Shown here one piece after another: positions 12,179 to 23,757 of a stretch of DNA of 64,000 bases (position 1 is its first letter; every line of letters begins with the position of its first letter). Both the position numbers and the translations under genes were made by a program. Source of the DNA: Maratus speciosus (taxonomy: Eukaryota; Arthropoda; Arachnida; Araneae; Salticidae); the NCBI GenBank assembly GCA_963932465.1, contig OZ010792.1, positions 186,715,377 to 186,779,376 of the forward strand. Reading direction: 5' to 3'. The notes beneath the pieces are model-generated. The model saw only the letters and a program-made list of their open reading frames with translations, searched no databases and was not told the DNA's origin.

Positions 12179-12214
<36 letters not shown>
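12179..12214. repeat. poly(A), 36 bases
   Basis: A pure A homopolymer with no recognised retroposon body upstream. Confidence 0.95.
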
Positions 12215-12216
<2 letters not shown>

Positions 12217-12624
12217 ATAGTAGGCATAGTAGCAGTTGCTTTAAAAGAAGTTAATGCTCGATATAAAAGTAGAATTTAAAATACCAGATTTTCGTTCCTA
12301 TAAAATATTCACTTTTCGGCGCACTTTTGGTTTTTAATAATAATAAAAAAAAAATAATTACACTTCTTAATTCACAACTTTGTAACTATAAACGTATGTT
12401 GTGCTTCGAAGCATCATGAAATAACTTCTAAAAGGAAAGGCTTAGTTAAGAATAGTTTAAAAAATAATTCAAGATAAATACATTTTAACCGACTAAGAAA
12501 AAAAAAGTGATCTTTGATCAAAATAAACTAACTAATACCTACATTTATTACTTAAGAATACATAGGGTTAGAAAAAAAATTAACATGCCGAGCACCAAAT
12601 ATTGGAATTTCGGGTGAAAAAAAG

Positions 12625-13448
12625 TTTACTTTCTTCTGTCTTCAATAGAAGAAAGTATTGTAATCGAAAATTTTTTCGACTTCCGGTTTTCGACGAATTT
12701 ACTCATTTTAGGGGTTAGATATCCCAAAAACATGTTTATAGAAAATATCTGTCTGTCCGTAAGTCTGTGCCGTTATACAGTGATGGAACAGTGTAGCAGC
12801 AGAGAATCAATTGACACCGCTAAATTTTAGTAGTGGTTATACCATCAAAAAGTATATGAAGTTATGCATAGAACTGAACCAAATTTTTTAAAAGTTTTTG
12901 GCTATGGCAGACAGGTCCTCCCTTTATTTCGAAAAAATCCGCCAAAATGAGGTACTGTAATAGCGATTTTTGTGCGATTTTGAATATTGTACCATCTAAA
13001 AGTGTATGAAGTTATGCATAGAATTGAACCAAATTTTTTGTATATGTTTCTGGCGATGGCAGGATAGGTCCTCTCTGAATTTGGAAATATTCCGCTTGAA
13101 GGGGGCACTATAATAGCGATTTTTGTGCAATTTTCTTGATTTTTTGTAGTTCTGTTGTACACCCGTGGCTCGTGAATCGACGCGAAATTCCTTTCTTGAT
13201 TACCCGGACGATTTGCGAACAGCTGATATACAACATTATAACGAAAAACTATTGATTTTAATAAATATCATGATCGAGATTAACTCGTTTTTACTCCGAT
13301 TAATTGACCGAAGCAGAAATTTAAGATGAAAGTCAAAGTTGGTATAGTATTGAACTAATAAAAATGAAATATGGACATTTGTAATAACATTTTGAAATAT
13401 TAAAATACATGAGATAGAAGGAATTTTGGGATTGGCACATCCGACTAG
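12625..13448 (-). mobile_element. H1 family Helitron-like element, copy B, uninterrupted short form
   Basis: In minus orientation it begins with CTAGTCGGATGTGCCAATCC (13448 downwards) and ends with the hairpin at 12627-12657. It holds two ~152 bp monomers anchored by 'GAAGTTATGCATAGAA' at about 12857 and 13009. This subfamily-1 monomer differs from the GCGCCACCTG monomer of copies C-G. It serves as the empty-site reference for the insertion in copy A. Confidence 0.65.
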
Positions 13449-13918
13449 TTTTATAAATATCGCTGTTATGATAATGAAAGAAAATGTTTCACAGTTGCAA
13501 TTTCAAAAACATATAATGCATGTGCTTTCAGGTATAGCAAAACTAGATAGAAGGAAAATATACTATAATTTCAACATTCTGCATTGTTAAACTTATGAAG
13601 GTGTATTAGAGTAGCCTTATATTAGGGATCTGAATGATGAGAAGTTAAGTTAGACGAGTTTGCCTAATGCATTTTGGTGAAATGAAGTTCAAATTATTCC
13701 GGGAAAAGTTAAAGAATTTTGTTAACGGCTTTAAAGCACTTTGGATTAACTGAGTCTAAAGCAACTCATTATTTGATTCACAAAGACCTAGTAAAAATAC
13801 ATTAAAAAATATAATAATATTATAATGTTTTTTTCGAACAAAGGTGGGTAGCAGTTGGTTTTAATCGTTGGTTTAATTAATCGTACATTTAAAAATTAAT
13901 ATCAATGTTAAAATTAAT
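13449..13918. other. no feature seen between two H1 copies
   Basis: AT-rich sequence; no open frame or repeat recognised. Confidence 0.5.
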
Positions 13919-15045
13919 TAGTCGGATGTGGCAATCCCAAAACTTTCTTCTATCTCATACATGTTAATACTTCCTGATAATTGCAGCACAGCAGCGCCAC
14001 CGGTTAAGTGATTTACAGCAAAATCTAATCGGCAACAACATACGTAAACTTCTAATTGAATTTGAAGTTTGATGAAAATCCGTGCATTAGTTTTTGAGAT
14101 AGACCTAATACGGAAATCGTGAAAAGTTCTGCATAGCAGTGACACTTGTTGAGAAATTTACACTAAAAACTTATCAGGATCAATTAACTGAATCTAACTA
14201 CTGAAACTGAGACTAACTGAATCTAAAGTTTGATGAAAATTCATGCATTAGTTCTTGAGATACAGCTATTGCGGAAATCATGAAAAATGCACCATTGTAG
14301 CGCCACCTGTTCGCCGATTTACACCAAAAACTAAACAGCACTAAGTTATATCAGAGACTAACTGAATCTGAGGTTTGATGAAAATTCGTGCATTAGTTTC
14401 TAAGATAGATCTATTGCGGTAATCATGAATAATGCAGCATAACAACGCCACCTGTTTACACCAAAATGGGCTGTTTACACCAAAAAGTTATCAGCACCAA
14501 ATTATATCAAGGACTAACTGAATCTGAAGTTTGATGGAAATTCGTGCATTAGTTTCTGAGATAGAGCTATTGCAATAATCATGAATAATGCAGCATTCCA
14601 GCGCCACCGATTGGCGATTTACACCAAAAAGTTAGCAGCACCAAATTGAATCGAGCACTAACTGAATCTGAAATTTTCTGATTATCCGTGATTTAGTTCT
14701 TGAGATATAGCTATTGTGAAAATCCTGAATAATGCAGCATAGCAGCGCCACCTGCTGGGCGATTAACACCAAAAAGTAATCAGCACCAATTTATATCAAG
14801 GACTAATTGAATCTAAAGTTTTATTAAATTCTTTTCATTAGTTCTTGAGATAGAGCGCCCACAAAATTTGTATCACACACAGGCTGACAGACAGACTCAC
14901 AGACTTACTCACATACAAACATTTTGTAAAAACATGTTTTTCGTGATCTCTGACCTCTAAAACATATAAATCCGTCGAAAACCGGAATTCGAACATTTTC
15001 ACGAATCCAATACTTTCTTCTTGTAAAGATAGAAGAAAGTAAAAA
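13919..15045 (+). mobile_element. H1 family Helitron-like element, copy C, full length with ~147 bp monomers
   Basis: It starts AGTCGGATGTGGCAATCCC, followed by AAAACTTTCTTCTATCTC, and ends with the hairpin 15011-15041. Since the 5' text contains CTTTCTTCTATCT and the 3' end its complement, the element has subterminal inverted repeats. The core holds about six monomers, each with 'CTGAATCTGAAGTTTGATG', 'GTGCATTAGTTCTTGAGATA', an 'AATGCAGCATAGCAGCGCC' segment and 'GATTTACACCAAAAA'. GCGCCA-type cores fall at 13994, 14300, 14445 (eroded), 14601 and 14745. Subterminal inverted repeats, a central minisatellite and a 3' hairpin are the described layout of Drosophila DINE-1/Helentron derivatives; membership is inferred. 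Confidence 0.7.
15011..15041 (+). repeat. H1 terminal hairpin, copy C
   Basis: Arms TACTTTCTTCT and AGAAGAAAGTA flank a loop TGTAAAGAT. Equivalent hairpins lie at 3182, 12627, 17916, 29530, 34420 and 38446. Confidence 0.85.
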
Positions 15046-16007
15046 TAATTAAAACAACATGAAGGTTTGGTTTTATGCAAGCTTCTAAAAAAGTAATTTT
15101 ATTTTTCTGGCTTTTAGTATTTAGTCTTAGTCTTTACAACATCACAAATGTAAAATGGCATTTCTCCCCAACCCATTCCCCTTTCCTGAAATTTCATACT
15201 CTGTATATCCTTATTCATAAAATTGTATTTTTTAATGAAAAAAATAGTTTTTTTTTTTAATTTTGCATTTCACATGTTTTCGATGATTTTTATTTATTTT
15301 TTTTTAAATAAAAGTAAAACAAAATAAATATAATAAATGAAATAATATATACGTACATAAATAAATAATAAAATGTGCAACAGTTATTTAATGAAAATAA
15401 AACAAAACAAAGAAATAAATAAAATAATAAATAAATAAATAAACTTTTACTTGAGGGAAATAGTTTAGTTATCTTTGTTTATATTTAAATATTTTATTTA
15501 TCACTTCGCGTTAAAATACCTGTCTGAAATATGGAAGATTTACAACATATATATTTATTTTAACACAGCGTTGAATGGTTTTAAATGTGAAAAGAAGATA
15601 ATATTCAATTTTTTAAAACTTTTAAATGCTAGAATTTGTATTTTGACTTTTACTAATACCTCTTAAAATAGTAGGCATGGAATTTTACACGTAAACGACT
15701 AAATTGCTCTTTTCTATACTGTTTACCCATACTTAAATTTAGAAGTTTTAAATTGAGTATATTTGAATCATAAGTATAATATGAAATAAGCGGTTTGTTT
15801 ATATTTACTATTATTTCGTACATTATGCAAGCATTACCAAAAAACGTGAAAAAAAGGAGACATAAATATGTATGATAAGAACAAAAATATATCGCATTAC
15901 CATTAATTTTTATTAATAAATCTGAAATTTATCGTTGCATAAGTTAGTTAAATTCAGCATATTATTTTCTGTTAGGTTTTTAAATATCTTGTCCTTTAAT
16001 CATTTCA
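15046..16007. other. AT-rich low-complexity stretch
   Basis: The interval 15240-15450 is dominated by AAAT/AATA units. I found no coding sequence. Confidence 0.5.
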
Positions 16008-16307
16008 AATTGTTTTAAAAAGCGATTTACCTCAAATTATATTGATTATCATGGGTAAGTATTCTTACATTATTAGTAACCACGGAAATTCTTTTCTTAA
16101 ATACTAATGTTTATAAAAACAATTGGTAACTTTCCAACAATAATTCTGGAAATCTATAACCTGTACAACATTTTCCACTCTAAATAAATAATAATAAAAT
16201 ATTTTTAGATATAGAACATCTCAGACGCAAATTTTATGAGATTGGTTTGGGTATTCCATGTGTTTGTCACCCTAAAAATTCTGAGTTGTATTGAGATCGA
16301 AACGTAA
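16008..16307. repeat. direct repeat R, first copy
   Basis: About 300 bp that reappears at 18441-18770 with clear similarity. Shared strings include 'ATTCTTTTCTTAAATACTAA', 'GTTTATAAAAACAATT' and 'TTCTGAGTTGTATT'. It is separated from the second copy by the 2 kb insertion X. Confidence 0.8.
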
Positions 16308-16500
16308 TACTACGGTCGAACTTCGTTAAAACAAGAAATTGGGAACAAGAGATTTTCTAGTTATAACAGGGTTCTCACAATAGCCAAGTTTAAGAACTCG
16401 TGTCATGAAAGATACGATAATGAGCAAAAGTTAAACGATTAATAATGACTGAACGATCACTCTTAGGCTAATGTCAGACGAACGCCTTTTTGCACGCTTT

Positions 16501-16563
16501 TTTCCCAACATATCATCCTTACACAATGCCGCTAGCATTGTGTAGGGATGGTATGTAGGGAAA
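16501..16563. repeat. 29 bp-stem hairpin
   Basis: The arms 16501-16529 and 16535-16563 pair with only about three mismatches around a five-base loop CGCTA. The core of the stem is TACACAATGC/GCATTGTGTA. The loop is short for a pre-miRNA; a solo foldback or a replication-related hairpin is as likely. Confidence 0.75.
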
Positions 16564-16711
16564 ACATAATAAAATTATTAATTATATTTTAATATTTATT
16601 AACATAATTTTCAAATAATGAAATAAAAAAGAGAAAGAACGAAAGAAAGAAAAGAAAAAGACTACAATTGCAACCAAAAGAATCACGTTTAACATTTACT
16701 TATCACTGAGC

Positions 16712-16713
<2 letters not shown>

Positions 16714-16753
<40 letters not shown>
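16714..16753. repeat. poly(T), 40 bases
   Basis: A homopolymer lying 108 bases before H1 copy D, inside insertion X. Confidence 0.95.
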
Positions 16754-16756
<3 letters not shown>

Positions 16757-16860
16757 CAACTTTTTATTGCACTTCTGCAAAAGATTTTTCTACAAAAATT
16801 CGGTGAATTCAAAATAAACGAATGAATGAATGAATAAATAAAAAGAAAATAAAATATAAC

Positions 16861-17947
16861 TAGTATGTTGTGGCCATCACAAAACTTTCTTCTATATAAA
16901 TCACGTTAATTAAATCATTTAAATAGTACAAGAAATTACATGAATTTAGCACCAATTCATATCAAAGTATATCTGAATTTGAAGTTGGATGAAAATTCGT
17001 GCATTAGTTCTTGAGATAGAGCTATAGCGGAAATTCTGAAAAATGTAGCATAGCAGCTCCACCTGTTGAGCGATTTGCACCAAAAATAAACAGCACTAAA
17101 TGATATCAAGGTATACCTGAATCTGAAGTTTGTTGAAAATCTAAGCGTTAGTTCTTGAGATAAAGCTATTGCGGAAATCGCAAAAAATACAGCATAGAAG
17201 CGCCACCTGTTGAGCGATTTACACCAAAAATTAAACAGCACTAAATTATACGTCAATTTATGTCAAGGACTAACTAAGTCTGAAGTTTGATGAAAATCCG
17301 TGCAATAGTTCTTGAGATACAGCTCTTGCGGAAATCCTGAAAATGCAGCACAGCAGCGCCACCTGTTGGGAAATTTACACCAAAAAATAAACAGCACTGA
17401 TTTATATCAAAGACTAATTAAATCTGAAGTTTGATGAAAATTCGTGCATTTTTTCTTGCGTTAGAGCTATTGCGATAATCATGAATAATGCAGCATAGCA
17501 GCGCCACCTGTTGGGCGATTTTCACAAAAAAGTAATCAGCACCAAACTATATCCTGGACTAACTGAATCTGAAGTTTTATGAAAATCCGTGTAGTAGTTC
17601 TTGAGATATAGCTATTGCAGAAATCGTGAAAAATGCCGCATAGCAGCGCCACCAGTTGGGCGATTTTCACCAAAAACTAATCAGGTCCAGTTTATATCAA
17701 TGTCTAACTAAATATGAAGTTTTGTGAAATTCCGTGGATTAGGTCTTGAGATAGAGCGCCCACAAAATTTTTGTCACATACAGACTCACAGAGTGACAGA
17801 GTGACAGTCAGACTCACAGACAGACATTTTCTAAAAATCACCAAATCGTGTTCTGGGCATTCTAAAACGTATAAATCCGTCGAAAACCGGAAGTCGAAAT
17901 TTTTCACGAATCCAATACTTTCTTCTTGTAAAGATAGAAGAAAGTAA
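16861..17947 (+). mobile_element. H1 family Helitron-like element, copy D
   Basis: Same architecture as copy C, with an eroded 5' end (AGTATGTTGTGGCCATCACA) and the hairpin at 17916-17945. Five monomers carry GCTCCACCTG or GCGCCACC cores at 17056, 17200, 17356, 17501 and 17646. The spacings are 144, 156, 145 and 145. It has no protein. Open frames on its minus strand are chance readings across the monomers. Confidence 0.75.
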
Positions 17948-18304
17948 AAAGGAAAGAAACCGAAAATTGAACTTGCGAAGAATCATCAAAGTCAAAGAAG
18001 GTGATACCAAGTTATTCCAATTGCAAATGATAATTTCGAGATCTTTCATCTAATTTCAACAAAAGTCCAAAACCCCGTGAATTTGCATATTTTGTGTTGC
18101 AAAAACAAGAAAAAAATAAAAATAAAATTTCCAAACTGTTACATTGCAAAATCTTTTCTCATTATAACAAAGTTTCACTTGTTACCACCCTTCTGTAATG
18201 AATTTTTACAGTAGACCAAATTTTTCGTTTATTTTTATTCGTTAACACGGAGTTGTTGCTACATTTGAGCTCGCTATAAACGAGTTTAACTGTTTCAGTA
18301 CTAC

Positions 18305-18930
18305 TTTTAAAATGCATCATAATAAAGAATTATTACTTATGGTTAAATTATTTTTTATATCAATGAAAGATATAATTTTAATAATTTAAGTTTGCTAAAT
18401 TTACTATTAGTATTTAATTTTATTAATTAATTATATCAAATTGTTTACAGAAGCGATTTATCTCAAATTATATTGATTTCCGTGGCTAAATATTCTTATG
18501 TCATTAGTTACCACAGAAATTCTTTTCTTAAATACTAAAAGTTTATAAAAACAATTAGTAACTTTCCAATAATATTAATAATAATTTTGGAGATATATAA
18601 CCTGTACAACATTTTCTGCTCTAAATAAATAATAACTAAGTATTTTCATGTTGAAAGATATTTTCAGATGTAGAATATCTGACGCAATCTTAGACATAAA
18701 TTTTTTGACCTTGTTTTGGGTTTTCATGTGTTTGTCAACCTACAAATTCTGAGTTGTATTTAGATCGAAACATAATTACTTTTAAAATGATCACAATAAA
18801 GAATTATTACTCATAATTAATTTATTTTTCATATCAGTGATAATGTATAATTTTAATATTTTAATATTACTAATTTTATTATTAGGCATTTAATTTTACT
18901 ACTGCATCTATTAGAATTAATTAATTAAAC
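18305..18930. repeat. tandem duplication B-R-B
   Basis: Segment B ('ACTTTTAAAATG', then 'AATAAAGAATTATTACT') occurs at about 18302 and 18780. Segment R (second copy) lies between, at 18441-18770. The period is about 480. Together with R at 16008 this implies an original array R-B-R-B that X later split. Confidence 0.75.
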
Positions 18931-19899
18931 TAAAATTTCAAATGAATGAACAATCAGCCTAAACCACATTTTAATTCATTTTCTTTCCCTTTTATTTATT
19001 TTTTAAAGAAAAAGAAGAACTGCATATCCGTTTTGAAGCAATCTAATTGAAATTCAGTTCTTGAAATACTCTATATTCTTCGTTTAAAATCATTAGAAAG
19101 CGATAAAAATAAAGAAAGAAAAGAAAAAATAAACCGAAAATACGGTAAATAGAAAATACGGTAATTGTCCTGTCAAGCTGCTTTCCAGTACAATTTCCGT
19201 ATTTTTTCATAATTTGTTTCTTAAGTGAAAAAGACAATTTAGCTGGAATTTTATTGCTACCTATAAATGATATTCGCAACTCTACATTCGCTGTTTTCTC
19301 ACATGTTCACGAAATTACTTTATTGGGAAATTACGGAAATTGCATTGACAGTTTTTGCCAGTTATAAAGCCCAACTAGAGCATAGTGTGTGTACTTATTC
19401 TGGTAACTGACTGCCAGTACAATTTCCATATTTTTATGAATTTTTTTCCTGGAAATAGTTTCAGAGCTATAATTTTTTCTCGAATAAATAGTAATATTTA
19501 ATAATGATAAAAAAAAAAGCCCTGAATATCTTAAAAACCATTGTTATATTATCGCAGATGAACAAAATTATTTAAAAGGAAAACCTTTTGCTGAATTTTT
19601 TAAAATCTAAAACTATGCCAATATTAAAAAAAAAAGAGAGAAAAAAACATGCATCAAGCATAGATTATGAAACACTTTCCAGCATTTCCAGCATACTTTA
19701 ACAAAACATCGCCGTTTAATAAGGTGAAATAATATGTCGAAGTAAATAATTTAGAAAGCGTGCAACATATTTGAAAACCAGATTTCAGCAATTATCTTCC
19801 ATAGCCGAAAAAGTATTTGAATTCAACTGCGCAGCGCAGTATACGTTCTATAGGTTTGATACATTCTACATACTGTTCTAAACTTTAGTTAGAAAAAGC
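18931..19899. other. no gene; short direct repeat only
   Basis: 'CCAGTACAATTTCC' followed by an AT-rich tail occurs near 19186 and 19414. A chance minus-strand frame at 19043-19279 has no recognisable motif. Confidence 0.5.
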
Positions 19900-20870
19900 A
19901 TAACCCAATAAAAAATTCCCCTTTAGCAATTTCTGCAAATAGACGGAATGTACTCTGTTTGCATAATCCCGTTTATTATTCACAGATTTTTATATACTTC
20001 ACATGGCATAAAATTTAAATCAGGCCAAAAAATTAAATAAATAAATAAATAAATAAAATAAATAAATAAAACCCTGAAAATACACTTCCACAAATTACCA
20101 TTCCTCCAAAGATTTTTTCAAGAGACGAATGCAAATGTATCCAGTATAGTCTATAAACACCTAAAACTAAAAGTATATAACAGTAGTAAATTTCCAAGTG
20201 AGTGAAAAAACCTATACTAAACCTATACTAAATATAGTTCAGCTAGAAAATGCATAACTCAATTAAAAATCCTTTAATCAATTCAAGCCCATTCACAGTA
20301 ATTGTTACGAATTCTTTTGTGTAGATTCTATATGATATATAGAATTTATACTCAGTATAGTATGCAAAAATATAATTAGGCTTAAAAACCCATACGATAA
20401 CGGAAAATGCGTTTCCAACAAATGTCTCTAACAGAATCTGTAACAGACCTCTTTTGTATGTCCCTGTAAATGGACTATAAAATGCTATGAATATTCTACA
20501 AAAAGCATCGTGTAGTAAACCTAAGTAATGTATATAAATTTACTTATGTTTAAAATAGTGTAACATCATTAAAATGCTTTGCAAGCAGTTTTTACCGTAG
20601 ACCATTATGTAACCGAATCCTTTTTGAGGGTCTGCAAATGAAGGATAAATGCTTTTCACCCCATATTCTACATAAAGCTGATTTTAGTGCACTTCAGAAA
20701 TTCATATAAATTTCATTATGTTTGAAATAATGTAACATCATTAAAATACTATGTAAACGATTTTTTCACATAGATCATAATGCAATGGCCTTTTTCTAAG
20801 TATCCCTGTAAACGAACTATAAATACTACACACTTCGTTTTTTATAGAAAACATGTCATAATGCTTTAAT
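19900..20870. repeat. degenerate ~170 bp tandem array
   Basis: The anchor 'TGTAACATCATTAAAAT' at about 20559 and 20727 is 168 apart. A second anchor of the type 'CTGTAAA.G.ACTATAAA' at about 20464, 20631 and 20811 gives similar spacing. About five or six units, all diverged. A related unit appears near 43030-43290. Confidence 0.65.
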
Positions 20871-22264
20871 AACGCATCAATTACCTGAAAATCCATGCGT
20901 TAGAGCACGGATACACAAACCGAAGTTATAAACACGTTTCAATTGTGTTGGAAACCGTTAAAAATAATTGATATTTTTTTAACGTTTAATTATATTTCAG
21001 TACCATTCTCTGGTGAAATTATCGTCTGCGCAACTGATATCTGTTTTACAATGATGTACGATAAATTTCCGGAAGCTAGAAAGCTGTATTAAAGTCCGAT
21101 ATTTTTCCGAGAGAAGATTTCTGATAAGCATTTTCAGTTAATTTATGTTTTCAATAAAAAGGAAATAAATTAAATATATTTCTTCGCATTTCATTTTGTG
21201 ATGTTTCATTACATAATTTCCAATGAAGCACATCTAAAATACCGCTAATATCGTATACAAGAGTGGCCAAACATGGCGATAATGTTGTCTTAGTATGTTT
21301 CTCTCAGCCGGTCACACCAACAGACATTGCGTCATCGCTCTCGTTTTTCCACTCATAGACCAGCGAAATGTCCTTTCACTGATCAGACCTGAACTGGACT
21401 GCTGCACACATGTGTTTAGTAGTTATGAATCGCCCACTGGACATCATGTAAGTCTCTCTTTCTTCATATTCTCTCATGCGTAAAGAACGAACATAACAGG
21501 GATCAAATATAGCTCGTAGTTTAGCATTTCAATTTTTCCATTGTTTCCGATCATTGATTATTTTATTCATATTGTGTTTATCCAAATAAATTTAAAAAAA
21601 AAATGTATCCAGCGTGAAAACTGCATCAACTTATGTTTTGTCTAATTTATATGGAATAGGATCGATATTAAATAGTGTAATCGTATATCGAATAGCTTAT
21701 AATGTAACTATCGAATATTTTATGGCGAATATATGATATTCAATTTTTCATTTTTATTTTGTTCGAATTTTCTCTGTCTTTAAAAAGTTTTCCTTTGTGA
21801 TACTGAGAATAATTTTACAATCTAGAAAATAATAGGAGAATTTTAGGAAGTAAAAATATATGAAGAAGCGTAAAATCCGATATTGATACATTTTTAATAC
21901 ACTTGTTTAAGAGGAATTTAAATTTAAATTACACCAATAGCACAACAAACAAGATTTGAGCTCCATTTCTTCGTTCTCAGGTATTTTGGACTGTAATTCT
22001 AGGAGATTTCTCTTGGAGTAATTTGAATAAGAAGGCCAAGCTTCTTATTCAAAGAAACTTGGATAAGAAAGTTTTTATCCTAATTAAGTCCTGAGCTTAA
22101 CCCATGTATACTCGGGTTAAGCTCATCGGGGCTTAGCTTAACCCGATGAGTGAGTATAGTTAAGCCCTTGTGGAGAGCGACCGGTATACATGTCACTTAC
22201 TTAAGGTGCTCAGAATCCTTCATTATTCCCACCAGTTATTACTGTCCTTCATACGTAGTACTAT
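20871..22264. other. no gene; local inverted repeat at 22080-22165
   Basis: A cluster of GGGTTAAGCTCATCGGG / GCTTAACCCGATGAG strings can pair locally (about 22110-22150). The rest is AT-rich without a recognised feature. Confidence 0.5.
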
Positions 22265-22365
22265 TGGGTAAGTATTGTAATCGTTTTAAAAATCGAAAAA
22301 AAAAAAAAAAAATTTGACGGATTTACACGTTTCAGACATTGGAGATTTCGAAAAACATATTTCTC
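22265..22365 (-). repeat. H1 3'-end fragment
   Basis: 'AGTATTGTAATCG', 'TTTGACGGATTTACACG' and 'GAAAAACAT' match the region next to the H1 hairpin in minus orientation. The hairpin itself is lost. Confidence 0.45.
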
Positions 22366-23713
22366 CCTATTCTAAAAAAAAGTAACCAACGCTGTCACCA
22401 CCGCCGCCGCCGGTTTTGAATTTTTTGTGACCGGTGGTTTTTCTTCGTTAATATTAAGAAAACTACTGCATACAAAAATACGAAAATCGGTGGTATTACA
22501 GAGGAATGTTTGATAAACACGCTGATGCAGACAGTTTTCAAATCGAAGAATTATTTTAGGGGATATTTAATGTTAAAGTTGGTCAAAATCGTTCCATTAA
22601 AAAAGTTTTATAGGAGCAAAAACTATACATAGGAATTTAATAATTTTTAGATCATTTTATACATTAGAAGTTCCCGGTGTGCAAACTGCATTTATTTTTT
22701 TAATTTGACTCATTTTTTGAGGGTTTATTTTTATTTTAAATTCAAATTTTCAGCATTTCCAGAGATATTTTTTACATATTTTAAAAAAGGTTATTATTTT
22801 AAATTGTTGCCAAAATTGTAAAACTTCTCGAATAATAATATTTCCTTTAAACGGAAAATTTATTTACATGACTATTATAAACAAAAAAAAACCCCTATGA
22901 AATTAGAACATTACGTCATAAAAAGTGTTTATACACGTAAATATTTAAAAAAGAAAAACTATAAAACAATTAATTATTTAATATGTGTTAAAAGAGGTAA
23001 ATGCGGGTGGGATTAAGTCCTATTTCAAATAGCGAAATAATATTGCCAAACAGTTTAAATTAAAATATATATTTACACGTACACATGAGATTTATTTAAT
23101 ATTTCGATATAATCTTTTTAACAACTGTTGCCAAAGACAGCGCAAATAATAATATTTCCTTTCTAACAATTGAAATATTTCCAGGTGAATGTTAGAAAAA
23201 GAAAAGTTTGGTTAAAATGACGTCAGATTTAAAATCATTTTCTTATAGCTGTATTAAAAAATACCTGGAAGCAAAGACTCGGTTGACTTAGTTTATTTTC
23301 ATTAGCTAATTTTCAAATGTTTAGCTAATCTTATTTAATCAAACAGGAAAACAGCAATTCACAGCAGCTCTTTTGGCCTTAAAATCCTTCATTAAAAGAG
23401 AAATAAATGGAAACCCGTTTACAGGATATCGCCACTGATTTTTTAATTATAATTCAGTCTTCCGTAATCTTTTTTAAGCCGCCCCTAGTTTAGAAAGGAG
23501 AAATTGCCGTCCGTCTGTCTGTGTGTCTGTAAACGTTCTGTCTCACGAGCAAATTGAGATAGAGACTTGAAATTCGGTGTGTATTTAGTATGCGATAAGG
23601 GGAAGAAGACTATTGAATGTCAGTAACTTCGATTATCCGGAATTATTTTTTTCGGACTCTCGAAATATGACTCTCGAAGTTGCGTAAAAATCCGATGATT
23701 ATAAATACGTGAA

Positions 23714-23718
<5 letters not shown>

Positions 23719-23757
<39 letters not shown>
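23719..23757. repeat. poly(T), 39 bases
   Basis: A pure T homopolymer; no adjacent retroposon body recognised. Confidence 0.95.

Larger units (their letters stand above)
9289..12624. other. long AT-rich stretch, only low-complexity tracts
   Basis: I found no gene in 3.3 kb. It holds a C13/A9 tract near 9685, T33 at 11246-11278, A36 at 12179-12214, the perfect palindrome GGTCAGCTGACC at 10651-10662, and a possible isolated transposon end reading CAGGCGCGGATTGAG on the complement strand near 10688. Confidence 0.5.
16308..18304. mobile_element. pogo/mariner-like remnant X (2 kb) flanked by TACTAC repeats
   Basis: The direct repeat TACTAC lies at 16308-16313 and 18299-18304. Just inside, TACGGTCGAACTTCGTT and the complement of AACGAGTTTAACTG form imperfect inverted ends of the kind seen in pogo-type MITEs with TA targets. 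The uninterrupted paralogous junction at about 18770-18800 shows the sequence without X. More than half of X is the H1 copy D inserted inside it. No transposase frame is visible. Confidence 0.5.

Noticed and set aside
16957..17256. 99-codon minus frame with internal similarity
   Set aside because: The duplicated protein text (WCKSLNRW) is the translation of two H1 monomers.
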